From Gammaproteobacteria bacterium (GTDB lineage Bacteria; Pseudomonadota; Gammaproteobacteria; Competibacterales; Competibacteraceae): a stretch of DNA of 8,258 nucleotides. Within the stretch, counting starts at the first letter, position 1. Each line of letters begins with the position of its first letter. The notes below the pieces were generated by a model. The model had not been told where the DNA came from and searched no databases. It saw only the letters and a program-made list of their open reading frames with translations. This document shows positions 1 through 8,258 of the stretch, piece after piece. The position numbers and the translations under genes were made by a program. Location: contig JAIFNF010000228.1 in assembly GCA_020047885.1 (NCBI GenBank), forward strand, positions 1 through 8,258, in the 5' to 3' direction.

Positions 1-20
1 AGCCTTGAAGGTATCCATCC

Positions 21-1283
21 ATGCGTAAATTCATGACCATTCTGGCCACCCTCCTGACCGTGCTGGTGCTGATCGCGGGCGGCATCTGGGGTTATCTGTG
101 GTACAGCACGCAACAGCAGATTGAACAACTGGTGCTGGCCGCCAAGCCCTTTGCCGAAATCAGTTATGGCGGAATTGAGATTTCCCCGTCCGGATCAGTA
201 GGCGTCATGCAGATCAAAATCATTCCCCATTTTGTCAATGACATCATTTCCATCGGCACTATCCGGCTCAATGCCCCCAATATCCTCGCTCTGCTCAATA
301 TCCGCCGCCAACTTGGCCAGGGCCAGTTGCCCGCAGCGATGTCTTTGACCCTCCGTGGACTGGAGCTACCCTTGCATGGCGGCATTATCGGGCCAAAGCC
401 GCCTTCCCCGCGGGAACGAATGCCCTTTGACGATCTGGACACGCTGGGCTGTGGGCCAGTGGTTCACTTTAGCGGCGACGAATGGCAGGAAATGGGCTAT
501 GAACGTTTCATCAGCAATCTGGACATCGGCTATCGTCTGGACGCCAAACAGATTCAGGTGCGGGTGAACAGCAACACCCGGGACTGGGCCTCGCTCAGCC
601 TGGAGGCCCAATCCGTGACCCCGAAGCTGGCCAGCCTGAACGTCGTCCTGCAGGATGATGGCTACAACACCCGCCGCAGTAACTACTGCGCCGTCAAGGC
701 TGGCAAACCCATCAATGAATATATCGCCGACCATGTGCGGCTGGTCGTGGAGCGGCTGCGCGCCAACGGCATCCAGCCGGGACCGGGACTGATCGCCGCC
801 TACCAGGGCTATCTTGCCGAAAATGGCTCGCTCACCCTGACGGCTACTCCCCCTGCGCCCATTGACCCGTCTGAGTTAGGGCTTTACACGGCTGAAGACG
901 TGGTCAAGCTGACCGGCCTGACCGTCAAGGTCAACGATCAGCCCATTAGCGATCTGCGCGTCGAATGGAATAATGCCCAGGTGGTGAAGGCACTGGGCAT
1001 TGGCGCACCCCCGTTACCGGATGAGGAAGAAGCACCAGCGGTCGTTGCGCCAGTTCCCAAACCGGTCGTCATTCAGCAATCTTTCCATCCCATCGCCGTC
1101 AGCCAGCTAAACCAGCATGTCGGCAAAGTCGCCAAGCTGCAAACCAGCACCGGCGTCAACTATCGAGGGAAACTGGAAACGATGGCTGAAGGAATGATCA
1201 GAATTACTATCCGCAAACCCGGCGGTACGGCGACCTTATCTTTGCGCAGTGAAGATATTACCGGGGCGGAAGTGCTTTATTAG
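21..1283 (+). CDS. Membrane-anchored protein of unknown function with a possible Sm-like C-terminal domain
   Basis: I do not recognise this 420-residue protein. Residues 1-4 are MRKF, followed by one hydrophobic segment (about 5-28) that looks like an uncleaved signal anchor, so most of the chain is probably periplasmic. Residues about 45-325 are a mixed alpha/beta region with two cysteines only (C144, C223), which could form a disulfide outside the cytoplasm. Residues about 330-354 are a Pro/Ala/acidic linker. Residues about 355-420 carry the spacing of an Sm-like beta barrel: HVGKVAKLQTSTG, then NYRGKLE, a beta-rich MIRITI stretch and a final SEDITGAEV. The Sm resemblance is my reading of the pattern, not a database hit. 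The ATG at 21 has GAAGG nine bases upstream; a second ATG at 33 is possible. It is transcribed convergently with purA and is not part of that operon. The early GGIEISPSG..GVMQIKI pattern vaguely recalls AsmA- or YdgA-type periplasmic proteins, but this is weak. Confidence 0.8.
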   Translation: MRKFMTILATLLTVLVLIAGGIWGYLWYSTQQQIEQLVLAAKPFAEISYGGIEISPSGSVGVMQIKIIPHFVNDIISIGTIRLNAPNILALLNIRRQLGQGQLPAAMSLTLRGLELPLHGGIIGPKPPSPRERMPFDDLDTLGCGPVVHFSGDEWQEMGYERFISNLDIGYRLDAKQIQVRVNSNTRDWASLSLEAQSVTPKLASLNVVLQDDGYNTRRSNYCAVKAGKPINEYIADHVRLVVERLRANGIQPGPGLIAAYQGYLAENGSLTLTATPPAPIDPSELGLYTAEDVVKLTGLTVKVNDQPISDLRVEWNNAQVVKALGIGAPPLPDEEEAPAVVAPVPKPVVIQQSFHPIAVSQLNQHVGKVAKLQTSTGVNYRGKLETMAEGMIRITIRKPGGTATLSLRSEDITGAEVLY

Positions 1284-1294
1284 CCACCATTCAA

Positions 1295-1315
1295 CCTTCC
1301 CCATTGCGGGGAGGG
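1295..1315. terminator. Convergent-gene hairpin, possible bidirectional terminator
   Basis: CCTTCCCC (1295-1302) pairs with GGGGAGGG (1308-1315) around a 5-nt loop, giving an 8-bp stem with one G-T wobble. It sits between the stop of the plus-strand gene (1283) and the stop of purA (1325), the expected place for a shared terminator. Neither strand has a T tract after the stem, so intrinsic termination would be inefficient; it may instead be a 3'-end stabilising hairpin. Confidence 0.5.
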
Positions 1316-1324
1316 CGACAATAC

Positions 1325-3791
<2,467 letters not shown>

Positions 3792-3844
3792 GGAAAGGGA
3801 GAACACAGGGCAGTGTGAATCAGGAGTTCAGCCTGAGGATGGAA

Positions 3845-4030
3845 TCAGCGGAAGAAGTAGAGCACCACCAGGCCCAGCCCCATACTGGCCAGTCCAGCCA
3901 GCCGCAAGATCTGGTTATCCAATTGCGCCATCCGCTGCAAAGTTTTTCGGAAGGACTCCGGACTGAGAAACGGCAGAACGCCTTCCAGCACCAACATCAG
4001 ACCGAGCGCCGCCAGCAGTTCATTCCACAT
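3845..4030 (-). CDS. DUF2065 family small inner-membrane protein (YjeT-like)
   Basis: This 61-residue protein has two predicted hydrophobic helices (about 3-22 and 41-60) joined by a short polar stretch containing SPESFRKTLQRMAQL. The pattern LMLVLEGVLPFLSPESFR, plus the position between hflC and hisZ/purA, matches the DUF2065 family, represented in E. coli by YjeT next to hflC-purA. Function is unknown; by context it may be linked to the HflKC membrane complex. The ATG at 4030 has only a weak GGA upstream. It is 51 nt downstream of the hflC stop and about 53 nt upstream of hisZ, so it probably belongs to the same transcript. Confidence 0.92.
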   Translation of the reverse strand: MWNELLAALGLMLVLEGVLPFLSPESFRKTLQRMAQLDNQILRLAGLASMGLGLVVLYFFR

Positions 4031-4081
4031 GGCGGCATCCGGTCAAGGCGTCACCGTCGTGACTACAACGGATCGCCCTCA

Positions 4082-4976
4082 TCATTGCGCGTTGCTAGGC
4101 GGAGACACAGAACTGGGTTGCGCCTGGTTGAAATAGCGGAAGAACTGCGAATCAGGCTCCAGAACCAGCACGTCATTATGGCTGTTAAAGCTCTGCCGAT
4201 AGGCGCTCAGGCTGCGGTGGAAGCTATAAAAATCCTGATCCTTGCTATATGCCTGGGCATAGATATTCGCGGACTGGGCATCGCCCTCGCCGCGCTGGCG
4301 CTCAGCATCACGATAAGCCTCCGCCAGAATCACCGTACTTTGCCGATCCGCATCGGCGCGAATCCGCTCCGCCGCTTCGCCGCCACGCGAACGGAAATCC
4401 TTGGCCACCCGCAACCGCTCGGCCTTCATGCGGCTGAACACGGAGTTGCTGACATCCGGCGGCAAGTCAATGCGCTTGATCCGGACATCCACTGCCGCAA
4501 TACCCAACTGCGTCGCCTGCTCCTTGAGCAGTCGGCTGAGCGTGTCCATGATTTGCACCCGGTCACCGGACACCACTTCCTGAATGCTGCGTTTGCTGAA
4601 CTCGCTGCGTCTGATCCAGCCGGACATTCGCCTGGGTCGGGTCGCCGCCGACCGTGGTATAGAACTTCCGCACATCCTCAATCCGCCACATCGCGAACGA
4701 ATCGACGATGACGTTCTTTTTCTCAGCGGTCAGAAACCGTTCCGGATCAGTGTCCAGGGTCTGTAACCGCCGGTCAAATTTGCGGACGTTGTTAATCAAC
4801 GGCCATTTCCAGTGCAGGCCGGGCTTATAGTTGTCCTGAACGATTTCGCCCAACTGAAAGCGGATCGCAGTCTGGGTTTCATTCACCGTGAACAGCGACA
4901 TCGCCAGCACCGCAACGAGTGCGCCCATCGCCCCCAGCACGGTATTACGAGACATCGGCAATGTTGAACCGGCCAT
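4082..4976 (-). pseudogene. hflC: hflC, SPFH-domain FtsH modulator, disrupted by a frameshifting deletion
   Basis: HflC pairs with HflK in a periplasm-exposed SPFH (stomatin/prohibitin) cage around the FtsH protease. The 5' part reads from the ATG at 4976: an N-terminal membrane helix (about 11-30), then VNETQTAIRFQLGEIV, PGLHWKWP and EKKNVIVDSFAMWRI, up to ANVRL at residue 120. The frame then gives 17 unrelated residues and stops (4565-4563). The rest of HflC continues in another frame from RSEFSKRSIQEVVSGDR (4609 onward) through DVRIKRIDLP, the Ala/Glu-rich coiled region (EAERIRADADRQ) and the conserved C-terminal VLVLEPDSQFFRYF to a TGA at 4082. Only 7 nt (4616-4610) separate the conserved RL from RSEF. 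From E. coli and Pseudomonas HflC sequences I recall, about 8 residues (24 nt) belong there, so about 17 nt are missing. The ATG overlaps the hflK stop by one base and has a strong GGGAGGTG upstream. A sequencing or assembly error is a live alternative. Confidence 0.85.
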
Positions 4977-6238
4977 CAGCGCACCTCCCGACTACGATTC
5001 AAATCCCGCAGGCGCGTTGCTGCCGCGCTGCCATCCTGCGACGTCGATGAAGACGCCGGTAACGTTTCCAGGGTTCCGCCTGCCGCTCGCCCATCGTCTG
5101 CGCCGGGCATCGCCTCTCCCGACTTCAGCAACCGGTCCAAAGGCAAATACATCAGGTTATTCGTGCCCTGCACATCCACCAGCACCTTGCTCACCCGGGA
5201 CAGCACCGTTTCCAATGTTTCCAGATAAAGGCGCTCACGGGTCACTTCCGGAGCCCTGCTGTAAGCGGCCAATAACTGCTCGAAACGGCTCGCCTCACCT
5301 TGCGCCTGCGCGATGACCTGTTCCTTATACGCCGATGCTTCATTCAACCGCCGAGCTGCCTGACCGCGCGCCCGGGGAATGACCTCATTCGAGTAAGCTT
5401 CCGCCTCGTTCTTCAACCGCTGCTCGTCTTCTCGCGCCTTGATGGCGTCAGCAAAAGCATCCTGCACTTCTTCCGGCGGTTGCGCGTCCTGCAACACTGC
5501 AGTGATGACTTGCAAACCCGTGCCGTAGCTGTCCAGGATACTTTGGCTCAGGGTGCGAATATCCGCCACGATGTCGCTGCGGCCTTCGGTCAACACAAAA
5601 TCCATGGTGCTTTTGCCGATGGTCTCGCGGGTGGCGCTTTCCACCACATGCACTAGGACGCTTTCCGGATCGAAGACGCCGAACAGGTAAGCGCGGGGAT
5701 CCTTGATCTGGTATTGCACCGCCAGCCGCACATCCACGATGTTCTCATCCTGGGTCAGCATCAGCGCTTCTTTCGGCACCGAGCGAATCGCCGGTTGTTG
5801 CCGACCGCCGGCAGCCCCGGAACGATAGCCGATTTCCCGGAAACGGCGCTGCTCGACATTCACGACGTCCACCTGGTCAATCGGAAAGATCCGCAAATGG
5901 GGGCCGGGCAACGTCGTTTCCAAATAGCGGCCAAACCGCAGCACCACACCACGCTCACCTTCATTCACGATGTAGATACTGGCAATCAACCAGCCGATCA
6001 CCGCGATGACGCCCACCACCAGAGCAATGCCGGCCAGGCCGGAACCGCCCGAACCGGAGGCTCCACCGCTGCCACTGCTACTACTATTGCCGCTGCCACC
6101 ACCGCGCCGTCCGCCCAGCAGGCTGTTGAAGCGATCCGACAGCTTGCGAACGACTTCATCCAGATCAGGCGGACCCTGATCGCGACCGCCTCCACTCCAG
6201 GGATCGCGGTTGCCACCTCCCGGTTCATTCCAGGCCAT
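4976..6238 (-). CDS. hflK: FtsH protease modulator HflK (SPFH domain)
   Basis: HflK is the larger half of the HflKC complex that encloses FtsH in the inner membrane and tunes degradation of membrane and regulatory proteins. The 420-aa length matches E. coli HflK (419). From the ATG at 6238: MAWNEPGGGNRDPW opening, the HflK N-terminal PDLDEVVRKLSDRFNSLLGG (24-43), then a Gly/Ser-rich stretch (44-67). One membrane helix follows (about 68-90), then the SPFH domain beginning YIVNEGERGVVLRFGRY (89-105), with the family's ALMLTQDENIVDV and VQYQI segments. After it come VLQDAQPPEEV, an Ala/Glu-rich helical region (AEAYSNEVIPRARGQA) and YLPLDRLL near the C-terminus. A TTG at 6250 is in frame, but GAGG at 6245-6248 sits 6 nt before the ATG and the family begins MAWNEPG, so I use the ATG. 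It starts 8 nt after the hflX stop. Its usual partner HflC is disrupted here. Confidence 0.97.
   Translation of the reverse strand: MAWNEPGGGNRDPWSGGGRDQGPPDLDEVVRKLSDRFNSLLGGRRGGGSGNSSSSGSGGASGSGGSGLAGIALVVGVIAVIGWLIASIYIVNEGERGVVLRFGRYLETTLPGPHLRIFPIDQVDVVNVEQRRFREIGYRSGAAGGRQQPAIRSVPKEALMLTQDENIVDVRLAVQYQIKDPRAYLFGVFDPESVLVHVVESATRETIGKSTMDFVLTEGRSDIVADIRTLSQSILDSYGTGLQVITAVLQDAQPPEEVQDAFADAIKAREDEQRLKNEAEAYSNEVIPRARGQAARRLNEASAYKEQVIAQAQGEASRFEQLLAAYSRAPEVTRERLYLETLETVLSRVSKVLVDVQGTNNLMYLPLDRLLKSGEAMPGADDGRAAGGTLETLPASSSTSQDGSAAATRLRDLNRSREVR
4982..4989 (-). promoter_or_regulatory. Ribosome binding site of hflC
   Basis: The minus strand reads GGGAGGTG five bases before the ATG at 4976, within the last codons of hflK. 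It favours this start over the in-frame ATG seven codons later, which has no comparable signal. The overlapping stop/start (TGATG) suggests translational coupling to hflK. Confidence 0.7.
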
Positions 6239-6244
6239 GTCGTA

Positions 6245-6248
6245 CCTC
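6245..6248 (-). promoter_or_regulatory. Ribosome binding site of hflK
   Basis: GAGG on the minus strand, 6 nt upstream of the ATG at 6238 and overlapping the hflX stop codon. It decides the start in favour of the ATG over the in-frame TTG at 6250. Confidence 0.6.
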
Positions 6249-7566
6249 AAAGTTGGTCTTCATTACAGTTCAAAATCGGGAGGGAGAATCCTGAGCGCAC
6301 CCATTCCGCCCGCAGGCCGTCCCGACGATAGAGCAAATCTACGTTACTGCGCGAAGTGCGCACTTCAATCAGCCATTCACCGGCGGAATCGGTCTCCTCC
6401 GCGACCACCGCGCCCAGTTCAAACAGGCGGGCGCGCAACCGGGCGGCGGAATGCGGCAAACCGAGCCAGCCCTGCACCGTTCCGCCCCGCAAGCGCTCGG
6501 CCAGCGCGGTGGACAACAAATCCAGCCCGGCACCGGTCGCCGCCGACAGCCAGACCGCTCGCGCCTGACCTTCGCTATCCCGCTCCAGACGTGGCGACTC
6601 CCCGCTCAGGTCAATCTTGTTAAACACCTGCAATTGCGGACGATCCGCGGCACCAATCTCCGCCAGCACCGCCTCGACCTGGGCAATGACGCCCGCCCGG
6701 TCGGGATGATGCGCATCGATTACATGCAGCAACAAACTGGCCTCGACGGTTTCCCGCAAGGTAGCGCGAAACGCCGCGACCAGCTCATGCGGCAAGCGAC
6801 TGATGAAACCGACCGTATCCGCAAGAATGACGGATTCCACGCCCGGCAGTTCCAGTCGCCGCAGCGTCGGATCCAGCGTGGCGAACAGTTGATCGGCCGC
6901 ATAAACCTGCGCCTGCGTCAGTGCGTTGAACAGGGTGGATTTGCCCGCGTTCGTGTAGCCCACCAGGGAAACCGTCGGCAAATCGGCCTTGCGCCGTGCC
7001 TTGCGGCCTTGTTCGCGCTGCCGATCCACCCGCACCAAGCGCAGCCGAATCTGCTTGATCCGCTCCGCCAGCAATCGCCGGTCGGTTTCCAACTGGGTCT
7101 CGCCGGGACCGCGCAAGCCAATACCGCCGCGTTGCCGCTCCAAGTGAGTCCAGCCCCGCACCAGTCGGGTCGATAGATGACGCAATTGCGCCAGTTCCAC
7201 TTGCAACTTGCCTTCAAAACTGCGGGCGCGTTGGGCAAAGATGTCCAGGATCAATCCGGTGCGATCCAACACCCGGCATTGCAGAAACGTTTCCAGATTG
7301 CGCTCCTGACTCGGCGACAACGTATGGTCGAAAATGACCAGTTTGGCCTCGCTCTGTTCGGCAGCCTCGCGGATTTCCGCCGCTTTGCCACTACCGGCAA
7401 ACAGGCGCGAATCCGGGGTTGAACGACGCCCCGTAATCAGCGCCATGCACTCCGCACCAGCGGAAGCGGCCAGATCCTGGAACTCGGCAGCATCCTGGCC
7501 CTCCGCGCCGTCCAGCGTCAGATGCACCAGAACGGCGCGTTCACTCCCCTGCGGACGCTCGAGCAA
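6247..7566 (-). CDS. hflX: Ribosome-splitting GTPase HflX
   Basis: HflX is an Obg-HflX superfamily GTPase that binds the 50S subunit and separates stalled or heat-damaged ribosomes. The 439-aa chain has the HflX N-terminal domain, including DHTLSPSQERNLE (80-92), RVLDRTGLILDIFAQRAR (98-115) and the signature GGIGLRGPGETQLE (147-160). A helical linker rich in Arg/Gln follows, then the G domain: G1 GYTNAGKST (203-211), the switch region around FATLDPTLR (228-236), G3 DTVGF (250-254), G4 NKID (316-319) and G5 SAATG (341-345). All GTP-binding motifs are intact. The start is a TTG at 7566: GGAGGG lies 4 nt upstream, and LERPQGSERAVLVHL aligns with the E. coli N-terminus. It follows hfq by 29 nt and ends 8 nt before hflK. 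Confidence 0.98.
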   Translation of the reverse strand: MLERPQGSERAVLVHLTLDGAEGQDAAEFQDLAASAGAECMALITGRRSTPDSRLFAGSGKAAEIREAAEQSEAKLVIFDHTLSPSQERNLETFLQCRVLDRTGLILDIFAQRARSFEGKLQVELAQLRHLSTRLVRGWTHLERQRGGIGLRGPGETQLETDRRLLAERIKQIRLRLVRVDRQREQGRKARRKADLPTVSLVGYTNAGKSTLFNALTQAQVYAADQLFATLDPTLRRLELPGVESVILADTVGFISRLPHELVAAFRATLRETVEASLLLHVIDAHHPDRAGVIAQVEAVLAEIGAADRPQLQVFNKIDLSGESPRLERDSEGQARAVWLSAATGAGLDLLSTALAERLRGGTVQGWLGLPHSAARLRARLFELGAVVAEETDSAGEWLIEVRTSRSNVDLLYRRDGLRAEWVRSGFSLPILNCNEDQL

Positions 7567-7570
7567 ACGA

Positions 7571-7576
7571 CCCTCC
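7571..7576 (-). promoter_or_regulatory. Ribosome binding site for the TTG start of hflX
   Basis: The minus strand reads GGAGGG followed by TCGT and the TTG start. No in-frame ATG occurs until residue 41, well inside the conserved domain, so this strong site supports the TTG. Confidence 0.7.
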
Positions 7577-7595
7577 GCACACCCGGTTCAAAGCG

Positions 7596-7847
7596 TTAGG
7601 ACTGTTCACCAGAATCCATATCGTCGGGTGCCAGATTCAGCCGAACATTGCGCACCGGGACGACCGTAGAAATGGCGTGCTTGTAAATCATCTGACTCAC
7701 GCTGTTCTTGAGCAACACCACGAATTGATCAAAAGATTCAATCTGGCCCTGCAACTTGATGCCATTGACCAGATAGACCGAGACGGGAATCCGCTCCTTG
7801 CGCAGCGCGTTCAGGAACGGTTCCTGGAGGGAATGACCTTTTGCCAT
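7596..7847 (-). CDS. hfq: RNA chaperone Hfq
   Basis: Hfq is the Sm-like hexamer that pairs small RNAs with mRNAs. The 83-aa protein has the complete Hfq core: N-terminal [14 protein letters not shown], Sm1 (about 23-48, [19 protein letters not shown]) and Sm2 (about 53-64, [12 protein letters not shown]). Expected proximal-face residues are present (Q8, F42 and Y55-K56-H57), as are distal-face Y25 and K31. The rim patch reads R16-K17-E18-R19, where E. coli has RRER. The C-terminal tail is short (about 18 residues after the core) and ends in an acidic DDMDSGEQS, unlike the long E. coli tail. AGGGAG (7855-7860) lies 7 nt upstream of the ATG. It sits between miaA and hflX as in most gammaproteobacteria, but with a longer leader (276 nt). 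Confidence 0.99.
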   Translation of the reverse strand: MAKGHSLQEPFLNALRKERIPVSVYLVNGIKLQGQIESFDQFVVLLKNSVSQMIYKHAISTVVPVRNVRLNLAPDDMDSGEQS

Positions 7848-7854
7848 TGCAATA

Positions 7855-7860
7855 CTCCCT
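7855..7860 (-). promoter_or_regulatory. Ribosome binding site of hfq
   Basis: AGGGAG on the minus strand, 7 nt before the hfq ATG. It is the only purine-rich Shine-Dalgarno near this start. Confidence 0.65.
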
Positions 7861-7893
7861 TGTTGTTATAGGGCGAAAGTTGAATAAACCGAA

Positions 7894-7907
7894 GCTTGAA
7901 ACCAAGC
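7894..7907 (-). repeat. Short hairpin in the hfq leader
   Basis: GCTTG (7894-7898) and CAAGC (7903-7907) form a 5-bp stem with a 4-nt loop, about 47 nt upstream of the hfq start codon. It is short enough to be chance. If real it would lie in the mRNA leader, where Hfq autoregulates its own synthesis in E. coli. Confidence 0.3.
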
Positions 7908-7921
7908 CAAAAAAGTCAAAG

Positions 7922-7945
7922 TGGCTCAAAATCATCGAAGAGCCA
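7922..7945 (-). promoter_or_regulatory. Hairpin followed by a T-rich run, possible attenuator upstream of hfq
   Basis: On the minus strand TGGCTC (7945-7940) pairs with GAGCCA (7927-7922) across a 12-nt loop, and the strand continues CTTTGACTTTTTT. A 6-bp GC-containing stem followed by a T-rich stretch resembles a weak intrinsic terminator between miaA and hfq. The loop is long and the T run is interrupted, so efficiency is doubtful. Its 5' arm is shared with the longer helix at 7936-8009. Confidence 0.35.
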
Positions 7946-8009
7946 ACAAAATGTTCTGCACAATATGTGCCTGACTCCAGGGACGGTCTGCTGAAAAATC
8001 GGCTCCTCG
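7936..8009 (-). promoter_or_regulatory. Long-range 12-bp helix with inner hairpins in the hfq leader
   Basis: On the minus strand CGAGGAGCCGAT (8009-7998) can pair with GTTGGCTCTTCG (7947-7936), giving 12 continuous pairs, of which three are G-U. The enclosed 50 nt contain CCTG-GAGT-CAGG and directly after it CACA-TAT-TGTG, so the whole could fold as a branched RNA. Its 3' arm contains the GGCTC used by the 7922-7945 hairpin, making the two folds mutually exclusive. This is read by eye; no folding energy was computed. Confidence 0.35.
7957..7972 (-). promoter_or_regulatory. GG-N10-GC element and 13-bp palindrome
   Basis: The minus strand reads AGGCACATATTGTGCA. GCACA-TAT-TGTGC is a perfect palindrome around a 3-nt centre and could be a regulator site or an RNA hairpin. 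The same bases have the sigma-54 spacing (GG and GC ten bases apart, GGCAC conserved) but differ from consensus at the T before GGCAC and the first T of TTGC. A promoter role is speculative. Confidence 0.2.
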
Positions 8010-8060
8010 CGTTCCCGTGAGGTGTAGTAGTCCGCCGGAATCACCAAAATTTGCTGAAGC

Positions 8061-8087
8061 GTCGTTCGCCTGCTGTGCAGCAACGAC
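8061..8087 (-). terminator. Imperfect hairpin downstream of miaA
   Basis: GTCGTT (8061-8066) pairs with AACGAC (8082-8087), and CTGC (8070-8073) pairs with GCAG (8077-8080) around a TGT loop, with an asymmetric internal bulge. This gives 10 pairs, starting about 37 nt after the miaA stop. No T tract follows, so it may be a 3'-end protecting structure rather than an intrinsic terminator. Confidence 0.35.
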
Positions 8088-8123
8088 CCTCTTAAACCCG
8101 TGAATATTAACACAGCCGTTTCG

Positions 8124-8258
8124 TTAAGTTGGAAAAAAGCCGGTTTCGCGCAACCGGACGATCAGCCGATCCAGCACGCCGGGAGCGGCGCTATCCAGCC
8201 AGAGCGCCCCGGATTCCGCCCGCAACCACGTTAATTGCCGCTTGGCGAACTGCCGGGT
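8124..8258 (-). CDS. miaA: tRNA dimethylallyltransferase MiaA, C-terminal 44 residues (partial)
   Basis: The window edge cuts this gene; only the last 44 codons and the TAA are present. They read TRQFAKRQLTWLRAESGALW at the start and end LRETGFFPT. The TRQxAKRQLTWLR motif is the conserved MiaA C-terminal signature, and MiaA is the standard gene upstream of hfq. MiaA transfers a dimethylallyl group to A37 of tRNAs that read codons starting with U. The 5' end and active site lie outside the window. Confidence 0.93.
   Translation of the reverse strand, partial: TRQFAKRQLTWLRAESGALWLDSAAPGVLDRLIVRLRETGFFPT

Noticed and set aside
4563..4640. Programmed ribosomal frameshift as the explanation for split hflC
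   Set aside because: No slippery heptamer is seen at the junction, and about 17 nt of conserved coding content are missing rather than a one-base phase change.
3815..4711. 298-codon plus-strand open frame antisense to hflC and DUF2065
   Set aside because: It is long only because the opposite strand is GC-rich coding sequence. The minus-strand frames carry clear HflC and DUF2065 motifs, while this frame looks like no known protein.
6451..7176. 241-codon plus-strand open frame antisense to hflX
   Set aside because: Shadow of hflX, whose GTPase motifs are intact on the other strand.
7873..7919. TTGACT at 7914-7919 as a -35 box for an hfq sigma-70 promoter
   Set aside because: No reasonable -10 lies 16-18 nt downstream; the nearest TATAAC is too far away and nearly abuts the ribosome binding site.
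7916..8113. 65-codon minus-strand open frame between miaA and hfq
   Set aside because: It has no recognisable domain and no clear ribosome binding site, and it overlaps the inverted repeats. It is more likely untranslated leader sequence.

Overview
This window looks like a chromosomal housekeeping locus from a gammaproteobacterium. The minus strand reads miaA (3' end only) - hfq - hflX - hflK - hflC - DUF2065 - hisZ - purA, an extended version of the classic miaA-hfq-hflXKC-purA cluster. hisZ lies between the DUF2065 gene and purA. This arrangement is known from non-enteric gammaproteobacteria that use the short, HisZ-dependent HisG. Protein sequences and base composition would fit a Chromatiales or Competibacter-like lineage, but that placement is an inference.

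Layout: 21-1283 (+) is an unrecognised anchored protein of 420 aa whose last ~65 residues look like an Sm-type beta fold. It converges on purA, and a hairpin at 1295-1315 separates the two 3' ends. From 1325 to 7847 on the minus strand lie seven tightly packed genes (hfq, hflX, hflK, hflC, DUF2065, hisZ, purA). Gaps range from a 1-nt overlap (hflK/hflC) to about 53 nt, so most are probably cotranscribed. A 276-nt gap (7848-8123) separates hfq from the tail of miaA. It holds several inverted repeats, two of which compete for the same bases.

Functionally, MiaA modifies tRNA, Hfq is the sRNA chaperone, HflX splits stalled ribosomes, and HflK/HflC form the membrane SPFH complex that controls FtsH. 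DUF2065 is a tiny membrane protein. HisZ and PurA act in histidine and adenylate synthesis.

Three points stand out. (1) hflC is broken: compared with relatives, about 17 nt are missing near 4610-4616, which splits the gene into two frames. (2) The hfq leader has an attenuator-like arrangement of alternative stems. (3) The plus-strand protein has a possible Sm-like C-terminal domain. I see no mobile element, CRISPR array, tRNA or rRNA.
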